A program made the position numbers and the translations under genes. The notes beneath the pieces are model-generated. The model was given only the letters and a program-made list of their open reading frames with translations, did no database searches and was not told the origin of the DNA. A stretch of 64,000 nucleotides of DNA from Alligator mississippiensis (taxonomy: Eukaryota > Chordata > Crocodylia > Alligatoridae), in contig NC_081827.1 in NCBI RefSeq assembly GCF_030867095.1, positions 210,361,310 to 210,425,309 on the forward strand. Reading direction: 5' to 3'. Positions 50,638-63,590 of the stretch are shown here, in pieces (the first letter of the stretch is position 1; the number at the start of each line of letters is the position of its first letter).

Positions 50638-51989
50638 TGTAACAGAGTTAGATCAGGGTCTGTTACAGCCTGGTCTCTGTCCGGTTGGGCTTATGCTTCA
50701 ACCTGTTGCAACAGGGAAAGTTTGGCATGATTGGACCATTCAACCTGAACTTCTGATTGGACTAACCATGATCCACTGATCTGGCTCAAGGTGTTTGTAG
50801 AGTTCACTCTAAACTCCTGATTGGACGAGCTGCTACCTGGGGGCATGGCCCCCTGCGGGGATAAAAAAAAGGCATGGCTGCAGCCAGGGGCAGGAGAAGC
50901 ATGTGGGCGTTGAAGAGCTGGGGTGACCTGACCCAGCAGGGTAGTCAAATGACCCCCAGAAGAGCCTGAAATCAGTGGGTTGAGGTTGGAGCAAGAGAGG
51001 GATGGCAGAGACCGAGACACTGCTCTGAGGGCCAGCAGGGTTCGGGAGACAGAGCGAGACAACGCCTGTCAAGTCTGGATGGGGCTGTCAGCCTTTGTTT
51101 GTTATAGGGGAAGGAATTGTAGTCCCAGAGGAGCCTTCGCTGGGTGCTCGCAGCCTGCCCATGAGGGGAAGGTGGGCAAAGTCACCCATCCCATGCAGAG
51201 AAGAGTGCCCAGTTGAACTCTGAGCACTGGAGAAAGATATTGCAGGCGAGGATTGCAAAATCGTGGGTTTTCACCAAGCTGTGGAATGGGTTATAAACCC
51301 CTCCCTAGGGTGCAGGAGCCAGCTAGTAAGCTGCACAGTACTTATCAGAGCCCCTGCTGAGGTGGAGGAGCCAGGCTCTGGCCAAAGGAAGTTGGCTTCA
51401 CCCACCCTGCAGGAGGGGTGACTGGTAAGAGACTGATCCATGGAGGATCTATGACTGTGAGCGAGCTAGAACTTTGCTGCCTCTCCCGTGGGGGTGGAGA
51501 GTGTCTGTAAAAGACTGGGTTGTCACTTGCATTCAAGACCAGTGTGACATTCATCTATGGGAGTTATACAATGTTACTACAAACAACATAGGGCAAAACT
51601 CATCTAGGAACGAACCTGAGGGATCAAGTGTAAGGGGTTTTCACCGACCGCCCTCCCCAGAGACTGCTCCCAAATTTCTAGAAGAAGAGGCTGCTTGGAG
51701 TTTCACACTGCTGTAGTATATATATAATAGTATGTAATAGTTATCAGTATCTTTGTTGGTGTATATATTGATCCTTATGGCCTTTTATACCTCCCCTTTT
51801 CTTCCTATGTAAATAAATTGTATATAATGTAGTTAAGTAATGAGTGTTGTCTGATTGAAGGTTTTGAGGCTCCAGGTGTCCTTCTGTAGGGAGACTTTCC
51901 ATACTCTAGGAATTGGGGGCTACTAGGCAGGGGCCCCAGGGATCCATAGCTGGCTGCAGGTGGGGGGTAGCTCTGCCACCCAGGTTACA
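50638..51989 (+). mobile_element. probable solo LTR of an endogenous retroelement
   Basis: The unit begins TGTAAC and ends GTTACA, a perfect terminal inverted repeat of the TG...CA kind. Three inverted CCAAT boxes (ATTGG at 50730, 50756, 50820) precede a TATA-like gataaaaa at 50860. AATAAA is at 51812-51817. That order fits U3-R-U5 of about 1.35 kb on the + strand. No gag or pol frame flanks it, so it looks like a solo LTR. The flanking duplication is not clear. Confidence 0.5.
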
Positions 51990-52197
51990 CATAACTACTA
52001 AAGTTCTTATGAACTTGAAGGAAAAATGTGTCTCTCTTCATTTGCAAAATGTTTCTTACAATCATCAAAAAGTGAACAGTGGCTGCAAAATATAAATCAA
52101 TGGTTCTTATACATTAACTATAGGAAGTGGGGGTCAGGTTAAGATAACCTCAAGAACTTCTGTTGACCCGGTTCTGGTACAGTGTTGCACTTAAATG

Positions 52198-52648
52198 GGT
52201 GTGTCTACACATGCAATTATTGCATATGAATAAACTCCAGAGCTGATTGCTCCAGAGTGTTTTGCTCCTGGGTGTGCCATTTGAATGAGCCAGGGAGCAA
52301 TTAACTCTGGAGCAATCAGCTCTGGAGTTTATTCATGCACAGCACATAAAGTCTGGTTAGAACATCCCTGGCTGGCAGGGGACCCCGGGGGTCATCCTGC
52401 CAGCCTGGGACTGCTCCAACCAGGCTCAGTGTGCCACAGAGGACCTGCCTGAGGCACAAGGGTGTCTCAGTGTGGGGCTAGCTGGCAGGCAGTCCCCTGC
52501 ACTAAAGCACCCTTGTGTCCCAGCTGGCTCGGCCAATGTCTACATGTGCGTTGCTGCACATGAAAAAAAAGCTCTGAAGCAGGGTAGTACTTACTGAGGA
52601 ATTTATTAGTTTCCTACACCCTAACAGGGGTGCACATGTAGACACTGA
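52198..52648. mobile_element. MITE-like element with GTGTCTACA termini
   Basis: GTGTCTACACATGCA (52201-52215) is mirrored by TGCACATGTAGACAC (52631-52645). Inside, a strong foldback pairs aaactccagagctgattg (near 52231) with caatcagctctggagttt (near 52313-52330). There is no coding potential. The DNA transposon class is uncertain. Confidence 0.65.
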
Positions 52649-55600
52649 GATGTTTACTGCAGAGATAATTGGTCAGCTCCAATGAGGAATAGCAGAATGG
52701 TCTGAGAGACTTTCTGGTTAGCAAATAGGAGCTGTTCTCTCAGATCAGTGAAGGTATAGGTTGTACTGCATGGGTTAGCACAAGAATAATATTGGGGGGA
52801 AACAGGCCATTAAACAGATACTTAACATTTTAACAGTGGGTAGGAGGATTTATGCATTATTGATGGAATGTATCAGGAAGGCATAATTTGAGCCTTCAGC
52901 TGGTCACTGGAACTCTTCTATAGTACTGGTTGTGAAAAAAATAGCTGGAACAACTTCTTTGTAGATTACAGAAAACTGAACAGAATAACTTTGAACAACT
53001 CTTATTCATTACCATGAATAGATGGCTAGATGCTTGTTCAGTCTGGTTTTCCATGCCAAGGAAACTCCTGGTTACTGGTAAGTACAAGTGGAGTCAAAGG
53101 ATAGAAGGTATAGAAAAGGATAGAGCAGGACAAGGTCTGAAGAAATTCAAAGTAGTGTTTTTTGGCTTGTGCAAGGATCTGACACATTTGAAAAATGTAT
53201 GGAGATGTTTTTACATGGCACAGCAGAGTCTGTTTGCTATACCTAGATTACATCCTGGTATACAGACAAACTTGAACAAGAGCTGATAAATTTAAGAATG
53301 CCACTCTGAAACTGAACCAGAGAAATGTGAGGTGTTTAAAAGTGTAGTAATTTTATCTTGAGATGCACTTGTGGGGCGGGGGGGAGGGGGGAGGGGGGAT
53401 TTCTGCTGATTAAAAAAAATTTAAAATGTGTGGAACTAGCCATCTCTTCATGCACTCAGTATTTTATAGGATTTATAGCATTTTACAAGAGAAAGTTTAT
53501 TTTTAGGTTTGCCGATATTGCAAAACCACTGCGTATGCTAGGTGAAAAACAAATAATTTAAATGGTCAGCAGAGTATGATTTACTATTTTTAGAGTTGAA
53601 AAAGACTGCCTGCTCCTGTCTTGATCTCTCTGTTTCAAAATCCCATTTGGGCATATATGTTATTGCTTTCAATCTGAGGGCAGTATCAGCACAAGGAAAA
53701 CAAAGGGCTTGAGATGGGTTTGGCCTACTAAATCAAAAATGTAAGGTCTCTGGAGATAAATTATTGCATTACCAGAAAGGAATGTCTATAGATTATTTTC
53801 ACCATTATTTATATAGGAGGAAGTTTTATAGTAAAATATGACCATGCAGTGGTCCGTTAAATTTAGGAAACCTGAGGGATAGCTTGCCAGGTATTTGGAA
53901 AAACTGAAGAACAAGGATTTTAAAGTCACAAATGAGTCTGGATACAAGCATGGTCATGGCAATGCTTTGTCCAGAGGATTTAGTTGTGAGGCTAATTGCA
54001 AACATCAGTAGAAGGAAACAATCAAAGATGTGGTTGGTCAAAGAAATGAGTGGGTCAGAAAGAGATGTCTGGTTCATTTCTTCCTATAACTTACAGATGA
54101 TCCTGGCTCATCTACTGAAAGAGTGAATGTAGAGATATAGGAATAGTATATATAGGAATAGTCTCCAGAGCAACTAAAATGTTCCTTTGAGGAGGCACTG
54201 CTATCAGAATTGCACATGATTGAAAAATCTATTGGTAAATACAACCAATGCAACCACCCTGGACTGAAGTATCCCTTCAGAATACCAGAATAAATATTTT
54301 TGGTTACAGTTGGAAAATCTGGAGGTTAAAGATTAGCTATTGTATAGGAGACAATGAAAAACAATCAGGTAACAAGCACAGGTATTATTAGTTGGTTATA
54401 CCCAATACACTGAAAAAGAATATTCTGAGTTTCTCATGATTTTAAACCTGTTGGACATTTTGAGGTTGTAAAAAACTTAGCCAAGTTAAGAAGATTGGTT
54501 CAGAAAATGTAATGTTTCCTTTGACAAAGGGAGAGCATGTGTACAGCAGTATCTTCTCTGGGTACCAGAGAAGCTTACAATTGACATGCTTGGGCCACTT
54601 CCTGAGATAGAGGTTGGCAATTAATATTTGCCAGTAGCTATAGAGTATTTTGAGGCTTAGCTAGTTAATATCAACAGGCTGTGACAGTAGCAGAGGCGCT
54701 AGTGAATGCATTCATCACCAGATATAGGATCCCAGCAGCCTCTGTAATTAATTTCTCCTGTTAATGGAAACAGTCCATGAGTCATCAAACTTTGGCTTAT
54801 TGCTGATTTCAAAGAGGGTTAACATCTTTAATTATAAGTTAGCAAATGCAAACAAGCCAGAATGCTTAACAAATTTTCCTTGGAAGGACTATGTAGTCAA
54901 TATGCATTTGTCTGCAGTTCAGTTCTCTTAATACAGGTAAGACTGTCTTTCTTAGCATGGACTTCTAACTGTAAACTCAATACCTGGTAGTAGACCAAAA
55001 ATGAATCAAATACATTAATGCAACCCCCTAAAACTAATGTTGTTACTGGTATTTGGTTTAATGAAAACTACAAAGTTGGTTTTCCATAAAGATGACCTGG
55101 AACAATTATACGCTTAGGTATTGGAAGATTCAACAGCATCACAATTGTTGAAAGGATTTGTTCACAGATAATGAGCAGAAGTTGATAAGCAGCTGATTTG
55201 ATATAAAAGAAAACTTTTGAGCTTACTGGCAGCTAATGCAGGTTGTTCATTTAATTATGTTCAGGATCCCATGAAAAAACATGCTAAACTTTCATAGATT
55301 TTCAAGTCATAAGGAACCATTAGATCATCTAGTATGACCATAGACTATTACATTTAACTCAGTTACTATTGTACAGCAGTGCCCTCTAACTTGTGTGTAG
55401 CTATACTGAACTGTTCAATAAGGCATTCAGGTTTAACTGAAGACATCGAGACAGAGAAAATCTACCACTCTTTGGTAGTTGGTATCAATAGTTAATCAAT
55501 CATCTTCACTTTAAAAAAATTCTAATTTGAATCTGTGTAACTTCCACCTGGTTCTTGTTATGATTTTATTTGATAGAATAAAGAGGTTAAGACTGATATT

Positions 55601-55979
55601 TTCACAATAGTCATTTGCTTTTAGACTCTAAAAAAAGGTCACCTTGTAATCTTCTTTTTTGAGGATCTAAACAGATTAGTCTATCTCACTGTAAGGTACT
55701 TTCTCCAGTATTTTTCTTGATTTCCTCCAAATCCTTTTCATGGAACTCTTTTGCATTTTCTCCAATTTTGCAACATCCTCTTTTTTTAAATCTGCACACC
55801 AGAACTGTATGTAGTATTAAAGTCCTTATCTCACCAATACCTACTGACATCAATTCATTTATCTCTATTCTGATTCATAAATCCTCTCTTTATACACCCA
55901 AGGATTACATCAGTATTTTTTAGTTAAAACATCGCACTGGAAGCTCATTTTGGGTCACTTGTCAATTATGACCCAGTTG
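52649..55979. other. gene-free AT-rich DNA
   Basis: I see nothing recognisable in it; short open frames show no domain or family resemblance. Confidence 0.5.
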
Positions 55980-55987
55980 GAATAGAC

Positions 55988-57606
55988 AAGTGGTTCTCAA
56001 CCTTTTTAGATTCAAGGCACCCCTTGTCAGACCTGAGGCACCCCTACATAACTTTTGTGAACTGAGTAGTACCCTGTCGCAGGGCACTGAGGTGTGCCTG
56101 CTCCTTTAAGGGCAATGGCAGCTTAGCTACAGAGCCCTGGGGGCTAGGCAGGGCTCCACAGCTGCAGGTTGCCAGGGCAGCAGGCTAATGAGGGAATTAG
56201 CTAGCACCTGGCTAGCTGCACCTGGTCAGCTGACTGGAAGGGGGCAGGGCCCTGGGCACATATAAGCCCCAGGGCTGCAGCTAGTAGGGGTTAGTTCCCC
56301 GGCAGTGGCCAGGGGAAGGAGCTCTTGCAGAGAAGAACTGCTAAGAGACATTGTGGCTGCCTGATCTGCTGCTTATGGGGCTCTAGGACCTTGTCAGGTA
56401 CTCGGGGCTGCAAAGCACTTAATACTCGAGGAGAAGTTTGTCTCTTTTAACGAGACAGAGCACACCCTGCACTGTTTGTATTATGTTACAGCCCAGGGGC
56501 TCATATTTTTGTTGTTGTTTGTATACTGGTGGACTGGGATGAGGCTAACTGGGGAGGAGGCAGCCTCATTGGGGCACACTATCATGTAGAGACCCCAGTG
56601 TTGGAGAGGGCACTGCTACAGGGGTGGCATGACAGGGATCAGAGATGCATGTGGGGGTCTCCTTACCTGCATGGAGGGCAGCAGCCTTCCCCCTCCCCTA
56701 GATGAGCCACCCACAGCCCTGTCTTGTTCCCCACAGGGGCCCTGCAACCCCCAGCCCCAAGCCCTGCCTGGTTGGGTACGGCAGTACAAAGCTTCCCTTG
56801 TAGCTTGCTTGAAACAGATTAGGAGATTCGGCGGAGCTGAATCTCCAAAACAGATTCAGCTGAAACAAAACAGGACAGTGATCTTAAACCTCAAAACAGA
56901 TCACTGTCCTCTGAAACAGCCGAATCTGAAACCAAATGAAAACACAGCCATTTCACACAGCCCTAGTGCTGGAGTGGGTGCTGCTACAGGGGCCCAGGGT
57001 CTAGTGATGACAGGAGGTTGAGCTAGATTGAGGTCTCATGACAAGGGACAATGTTTAAATACCACCTGCAAGGCCTGGGGTGTGGTAAAAGGGAGGTCTT
57101 GGAGCCACACATCTAACCCATAAGGCTTAGGGTGTCTCGGGAGGTGCTGACTTTGAGCTAGACCTGGCAAGGGACCCAAAATCAGCAGCATCTAGTGGGG
57201 TTCAGCAGGACCATACCTACACAGACTCACGGACAGTCTCCTGAACTTATTATTTCAACGAACAAGACGTGGCAGATGAGATTAGAAGGTGACCGCAGGA
57301 TGGAGCAGGCATGGTCACGGAGCCCTAGGGTCATCACAGCCATCCCTGGGGACTATACACTGTGACATGGGCCATTTAAAAAATGACTTTATTACAGTGC
57401 TTATCTCCTTGCAGATGGGGCAGGTAGTAGGGACAGGGGAGCAGCTAGGCAGGGAGAGCCTGAGCCTGCCCTTTTCTGATTGTCTTCGCACCTTAAGCCT
57501 GAACCTACCTTTATTTGCTCATCTCCTCACATTTTGCTTATGTCCTCCCACTTACTGGATCTTGGGGCACCCCAAGGTGCCCTGGCACCCTGGTTGAGAA
57601 TCCCGG
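55988..57606. mobile_element. hAT-type element interrupted by an LTR-like insertion
   Basis: The left end aagtggttctcaacc and the right end, read inward, gggattctcaacc are inverted. Flanking 8-mers gaatagac (55980-55987) and gaacagac (57607-57614) match at 7 of 8. hAT-like sequence (aaggcacccc and its complement) fills only the outer 90-140 bases. The centre, about 56075-57465, has LTR-like promoter features, including a TATAAG at 56261-56266, and a nested foldback at 56825-56926. Confidence 0.55.
56810..56965. repeat. second copy of the GAAAC-rich foldback repeat, with nested hairpins
   Basis: Three nested or adjacent perfect arms are visible: GATTCGGC/GCCGAATC (56825-56832, 56919-56926), AGCTGAATCT/AGATTCAGCT (56835-56844, 56852-56861) and GGACAGTGATC/GATCACTGTCC (56873-56883, 56899-56909). 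It ends in tttcacacagccc. It lies between two near-copies of a gctggagagggcactgctac-like phrase. Confidence 0.5.
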
Positions 57607-57614
57607 GAACAGAC

Positions 57615-59649
57615 TGTTTACCAATCCATCTAGAACAGGGTTTGGCAATGTTTTCTGGTAGAGGACCCAGCTTGAGTCTGAGGTAGCAGAGCCTGAGGAT
57701 CCATTTGCCTCTGCCTCTCCTCCTTGCCACCTAGCTGTGGCACAGCACAGGGAAAGGCCTGTCTGATGGAGTCTGTGATGCCTGACTACAGCACAGGCCA
57801 AGCAGAGCTCCCCTTTCACTGAAGTCCCTGGTACCAAACTCACCCTCCCTCAGCCCCATAGGTTGTGCTGCTTAGCCCCTCCCTGGCAGCACAAGCTGGA
57901 GGAAGGAGAAGGAGAAGGGACCTAGAGACTCTGGCAGCAGCAAAAAGCAAAGTGAGGAGTAGCATCTGGACCAGGAGCCCAAGGGCCTCAGTTTAACCCC
58001 TCAGGAGCCCCAAAGGCCAGCAGGTGGATAGCCCTGCCATAAAAACAATCCCTGATTCTAACTGATGACCCAAAGCCAGACTCAGCCAGATGTAAAAAAT
58101 CCATCATAATCCATCCAGAAGAGGGATGACAATAGCCATACAAGATTACCAATATTGATTGGTTTATTAGAATTTTTAATATACATCTTTCTTGACCTTA
58201 GCTAGAAGCTAAAGAATCATACCAGAAGAGTTGTGACTTATATACCTTATGGGGAGGCTCTTATTTACATTTTAGTGACATCATGTGCCAGCTGGAGACT
58301 GAAAGCAGCCTCACCACTACTTTCACACTATATTTCCAGGTTTAGAACATGGGAGCGAGGGCAGGTTGGTGGAGCATGCTTGGGAGCACAGTGCTGTTGT
58401 AGTGTAGATATACTATAGAGAACAAATAAGTACACCCTACGAATACAGCAGACTAATACCATCTCCTTTTGGTGAATGGTTAAGAAGTTAGCTCCTATCA
58501 AATCGAGATCTGATCCTTCATTCCCTGTCCGGAGGTCCTCTGTGAAGGTGCAATAAAAGCAGGTTTCCTAATAGATATGAACTCCAGGACCAGTATTGAC
58601 CATTGTTCAGTGTGACTGGAAATCTGGATAGTGTTGCTTTTGAGCTGGTGGGAGTTTGAGTTCTCTAAATAAGGAATATTGAGGAGAAAGGCTTTATATA
58701 AGAAGCTCAGTTCCCCAGAGCTAAGAAGATGTGAAGGACCAAGTCTGTGGTTAAAAGACCTGTGAAAGAACTTGGGAGCTACTAACTAGGAAGGGTCTGT
58801 ATAACAATTTGGAAAAGAAGCTTGCTATCATCTTCCTGAATGGGGCATTTTTGGTGTTTTGGATGTTGTTTCTCATGGGTGGGAATTCCTTGTATCAGAG
58901 GGATTCTGTGATTAACAGTCATTTGAAGGCTATTAATTTCAACAGCCTCAAGGGCCCAGGAGGCCCTATTCAGTCCTAGATTCCTATGTCAGCCAGACAG
59001 TCAGCTGACAGGATATAGTACACCGGTAGTGTCATTTGGATGGAGAACTTGTGGGGTAATCCCAAGAAGAGGGGAATGGATTATAGTAGGACAAAAGATT
59101 CCTGGAAGAAGAGAACCATGAAGAGTTCCAGACTGATCCAGATACCCATTTTGTTATCAAAATCCTGAGACTGGAAATATGTAGGACTAGGTATAATGAC
59201 TCCCTATCAGAATGCAAAGAATAGAGATGCATAACTTGCTTTTGTTTAGATTTCTGTTGTTGGATATTGAATAACTCTGTCAGGGTAAGATGTTTTAGTT
59301 TAGCTGGAGAGTTAGCTAATGCAACCATGAGAAACTAAGGCAATAGGCATAGACAGGTAGCTTATAGACACACAGCTTTCTGCTGTGACTGTTTTCAGAA
59401 GGTCTTTGACCATGCTACTAGTCAACCAGAGAAAAAACAAGCAGGAGTATCTTAAGCCTGTTGGCCTGGAATCCTGCTTCTTGATGGATTTACAACAGAC
59501 TACTATTCTCAGGTACACCCTCCACAGAGGAGCCAATAACACGGGACCAGCAAACAGGTCAGGAAATAGGGGAGGTTAAATGGGAGTTTTAGTGAGAAGT
59601 TTGCTAAAGAGTTTGCCCAGAAACTTTTTTTCTTACCCTTCCAAGCAAC
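57615..59649. other. gene-free DNA
   Basis: A GC-richer patch up to about 58020, then AT-rich sequence. No exon or named repeat is recognised. Confidence 0.45.
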
Positions 59650-61395
59650 ATTTGAGATGCAACTGGAAAGGGGTATAAAAGTCAATAAAAAGAAATTCTA
59701 CGAGCATGTCAAAAGTAGGAGGAAGACCAAAGAAGCCAAGTGTACCCTAAAGAATGCAGAAGACAACTTAGTTACAGATAATGCAGTGAAGGCTGAATTA
59801 TTTAGTCTTTTTTTTACTTCAGTCTTCACGTCAGGCAGCTACCAGATTATGAGTAATTTAAATGCCTTCAAGTTGGCAGAGCTAGATGGGATGCACCCCA
59901 GGGTGCTGAAGCAATTGGCTGAGTTAATTTCAGAGCTGTTTGCTATCCTCTTTGAGAACTCATGGAGTTCAGGTGAGGGTCTGGATGATTAGAAAAGGGC
60001 AAATATAGTGTCCATCTTTAAGAAAAGGAAGAAAGAAAAGACAGGGAATTATATACTAGTCAGTCTGACCTCAACACCTGGAAAGATTATGGAGCAGATG
60101 CTTAAGGAATTTATTGTGAAGCACCTCAAAGAGAACAAAGTGATCAGGATTCACTAGCATGGATTCACCACAAACAAGTCATGCCTGACCAACCTAATTT
60201 CCTTCTGTGATAAGGTGACAGATTCTGTGGACGGAGGGAGAACAGTGAATGTGATGTCTTTGGATTTTAGCAAAACTTTGACACTGTCTCCTATGACATT
60301 CCCATTAATGAGCAAAGGAAATACAGACTAGATGAAAGTACTGTAAGGTGGATACATAACCAGTTGGATCATGATGGCTCAACAAGTAGTCATCAGTGCT
60401 TCAATGTCTAGATGGGAGGGGGTATCAAGCTGAGTTCTCCAGGGATCTGTCCAGATTCCAATATTGCCCAACATCTTCATTAATTATTTGATTGATGGAA
60501 TTGAGTTCATGCTTAGCAAACTTGCAGGTGATATCAAGTTGGGTGAAGTTGCAGACCCTCTGCAGGGCAGGTCTAGGTTCCAGAATAACCAGGATAGATT
60601 GGAAAAAATGGTCTGAAATTAATCAGATGAGATTCAACAAGAAGAAGTACAAAGTCTTGCACTTGGGACAGAAAAATTGCATGCACAAATACAGACCGGG
60701 GAATGAGTGGCTAGGCTGCAGTACTGTAGAAAAGGACTTGGGGGATTACAGTAGACCATAAGATGAATATGAGCCAACAGTGTACTCTTGTTGCCAGAAA
60801 AGCCAATACTGGTTTGTATTAATATAAATGTCACTTGCAAATCAAGGTAAGTGATTCTTCTGCTCTGTTTGGCACTAGTGAAACCTCTCCTTGAGTACTG
60901 TGTCCATTTTTAGGCCCCACAACTTCAAGAAGAATGTGAAAAGATTGGAAAGAGTTCAGTACAATGCAACAAAAATGATTAAGAGCCTTAGGAGCAAGAC
61001 TTATGAGGAAAGCTTGAAACAACTAAGGTTATTTAGTATGGATAAGAGAACTGATGGGGGATTTGATCATAGCTTTCAGATATTTGAAGACTGTTGAGAG
61101 AATGGAGATAGGCTTTTCTCTGTGGCTGTGGGGGACAGGAATAGAAGCAATGGCCTCAAGCAAAAGAAATTTAGATTGGAGTTTGGGAGAAACTTCCTGA
61201 CTGAGTGTGGCCAAGCACTGGAGTAGTTACCTAAAGAAATTGTGGACTCTCCATCCTTGGAAATTTTAAGAGTAGGTTGAATAGGCACTTTGCTGGGATG
61301 GTCTAGTCAGGGATGAGCCTACCTTGAGCAGGGGAGTTGGACTAGATGGCCTTGTGAGATTTTTGTCTTTTTTTTTTTTTTTTCCAACCCTACAT
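59650..61395 (+). mobile_element. CR1 LINE, degraded, 5'-truncated
   Basis: The + strand encodes the linker and reverse transcriptase of a CR1 element: KFYEHVKSRRKTKEA, MHPRVLKQLAEL, then a decayed NYILVSLTSTPGKI and HGFTTNKSCLTNL, with several stops and frameshifts. The catalytic motif is degraded (LAGDIKLG in place of FADDTKLG). The 3' end is near 61395 (gttggactagatggcc, poly-T, ccaaccctac). It is more decayed than the copy at 4612-6065. Confidence 0.85.
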
Positions 61396-61975
61396 TTTAG
61401 GATCTTCTGCAGCACTGCAAGGGCCATGAGCTCCATCTACTTATCATAGTGCTATAATAAATAGCTGATCTTGCCTAGATAGATGCTACAGCTCAGTCAG
61501 TGGTGCAGCTAAGTAGCCATCATTGGACATAGATAAATAGCATGATTACTATGGAGTGATTTATCCTGTATCATAGCTCTGTAGTAAATTACTCCATGGT
61601 GAGGAGCAGACACATAACTCTCACTTCCAAGCTAGCATTATTACAGTTCATAGCCACCAGGTGGCAGGGAAATAGATTTGCACAGAGCAAAGGACTGTAG
61701 TATGAAATTGCCTGGAGATATGGACCACCACCAGTAAGCTGGTGTAACTCATACAATGTGTACTTACTCATTTTCTGAAGGGTAACTTTTCCCCAGAGCG
61801 GAGCTTATATACTGGGTTTATTATACTGGCCATGCCTCATGTGTCTGCTTTACTTTTACTTGTGTTTGAGTAAACTGATTTAAGTAAATGTGTTGTTGTT
61901 TCCACACCTACTGATGTACCATGTTTGCACACCAGGGAATCTAGCAGGAAGCAGCAAAAAGGTACAAGTGCTTGT

Positions 61976-62830
61976 AACAGGGAACCCCACCTCTGTTACT
62001 AGGAGAGCCTTACAGGATGGGAAACCCAGGTCAGGAAAGGCAGCAAGGAGTAGTGGCCTAGTGGACTAAGCCAAGGACTAAAAGAGCCAGGTGGATAATG
62101 GTGCAATTAGCTGCACCTGGTTTCTGGTTGCAGAAGAGCTGGTCACATGGCAGGAAGGAGGCTGGGCTGGGGGATATAAGACCATTTTCTGACCATACAA
62201 GGGGCAGCCCCTACTTGCAGCAGGGAGGGAAGCTCTTTGGAGAAAGGGGCTACTGGAGATGGGTAGGCAGATGCTCAAGCCACTCAGGGGAGCTGGGGTG
62301 AGTTGGCTCTGATACAGGTAGGGTCTGTGGGCACCATTTACCCTGAGGTAGAGAGACCATTTATTTTGTGAAGTAGCTGGCTTGTATTTTTGTTCTGTTT
62401 TGAACTTGGGATTGGAGTTCTGGCTACAGGGGCAGAAGAGGCCATAAACAGGGGTGCCTGGGTGGCACTCCGCTATTAGTGTCAGAAACTAGCCCCAAGC
62501 CAGAGGGGCTAAGGCTGGCATGGTGGGACTAGAACTCCAGGAGGGGCTGTGCCAAGGCAGGGCCAATACCTGGGAGTTAAAGTCTCCAACAGTTGATGGA
62601 AGTTGAGGGTGCAGCCAGAAGAAAAAGGGGTCAAAGGCTGCAACAGCTGAAGCCCCAACAGGTCTTCAGAAGCCTGTGGGAACACTCCCTTAAAGGAGAA
62701 GCACTGGAGGAAGAACATACCCCCTAGGTTGGGGGCTGGTCTGCCTGGGCAAGCAAGATGAGCAACATGTCTACCTCTGGCCCCAGGGACCGCCTCCTCA
62801 ACAACCAGCAAAATAACATTGAAGTTGTAA
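61976..62830 (+). mobile_element. LTR-like unit with TATA box
   Basis: It starts TGTAACAGGG, resembling the TGTAACAGAG start at 50638, and has gggatataag (62171-62180) after a GC-rich stretch. The right boundary is only a guess from a gttgtaaca at about 62823-62831. No retroelement protein is seen. Similarity to the centre of the element at 55988-57606 (atataag, then ggcttgtatttttgtt-like phrases) suggests related LTRs. Confidence 0.35.
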
Positions 62831-63090
62831 CAGGCAAGAGTCTGGAGGTGAGGTGGGGCTGGGAAAGAGCCAGCAGGCAGGTCAGAACACATGGTGGGTG
62901 GGGGAGAGGAAAGGGGGTCACCAGGTGCTGGGATGGCAACCCCCCACAAAGGTGCCACAGCGCTGTTAACAGTAGTTAATATTTAGGTAAGTGTCAGTCA
63001 GTACTAACAGGATGGATCACTGAGGCGTCCACAAATCAAAACTCCAAACTACTTCACAACAAGATACATTTCAGGGTGTGCAACCTGTTG

Positions 63091-63590
63091 CAGGAGTCAG
63101 CAACCCCCAGCATGTGTGCCAAGCACGGCATGCGAGGCCATTTTGCTTGGCACACCACTGCCAGCCTGCGCTCTAGGCAGCTGCTGCCAGCCAACCCAGG
63201 CTGCTCCCAGCAGGCAGCTGGGCAGCTGCAAGCCCTGCAGCAAGCAGACTGGGCTCCATGGTTGGCAGCAGCTACCCAGAGCCTGGGCTGGTTGCTGCCA
63301 GGAGGCTGCAAACATCTGCTCCAGGCTCTGGCATTGGCTCCATACCAGCAGGTGCACACATGCCTCAGAGTGGACAGTGGGGGAGGGGCCTGAGGCCCAA
63401 CAACAAAGGCAACATTTATGATTATTAAATATACTAATGTACAGTGCATCCTGCCATGTACCTTTCCCCTCCCCTCCCCCCCCAACCATGTTGTTTTTCT
63501 GGCATGTCAGCACTCTGGCACTTCCCAAGGTAGACACTGTTTGTTTTTTTTTTTTTTGGCACTCCAGCCAAAAAATGTTGCCTACCCCTG
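63091..63590. mobile_element. hAT-type nonautonomous element, 500 bp
   Basis: The left end caggagtcagcaaccc pairs with the right end caggggtaggcaaca read inward. The 8-bp duplications acctgttg (63083-63090) and acctattg (63591-63598) match at 7 of 8. A poly-T run lies near the right end. Short frames inside are not genes. Confidence 0.75.

Noticed and set aside
63054-63537. Overlapping 100-146 codon frames near the right edge
   Set aside because: They lie in the noncoding interior of the hAT element at 63091-63590, which explains the sequence.
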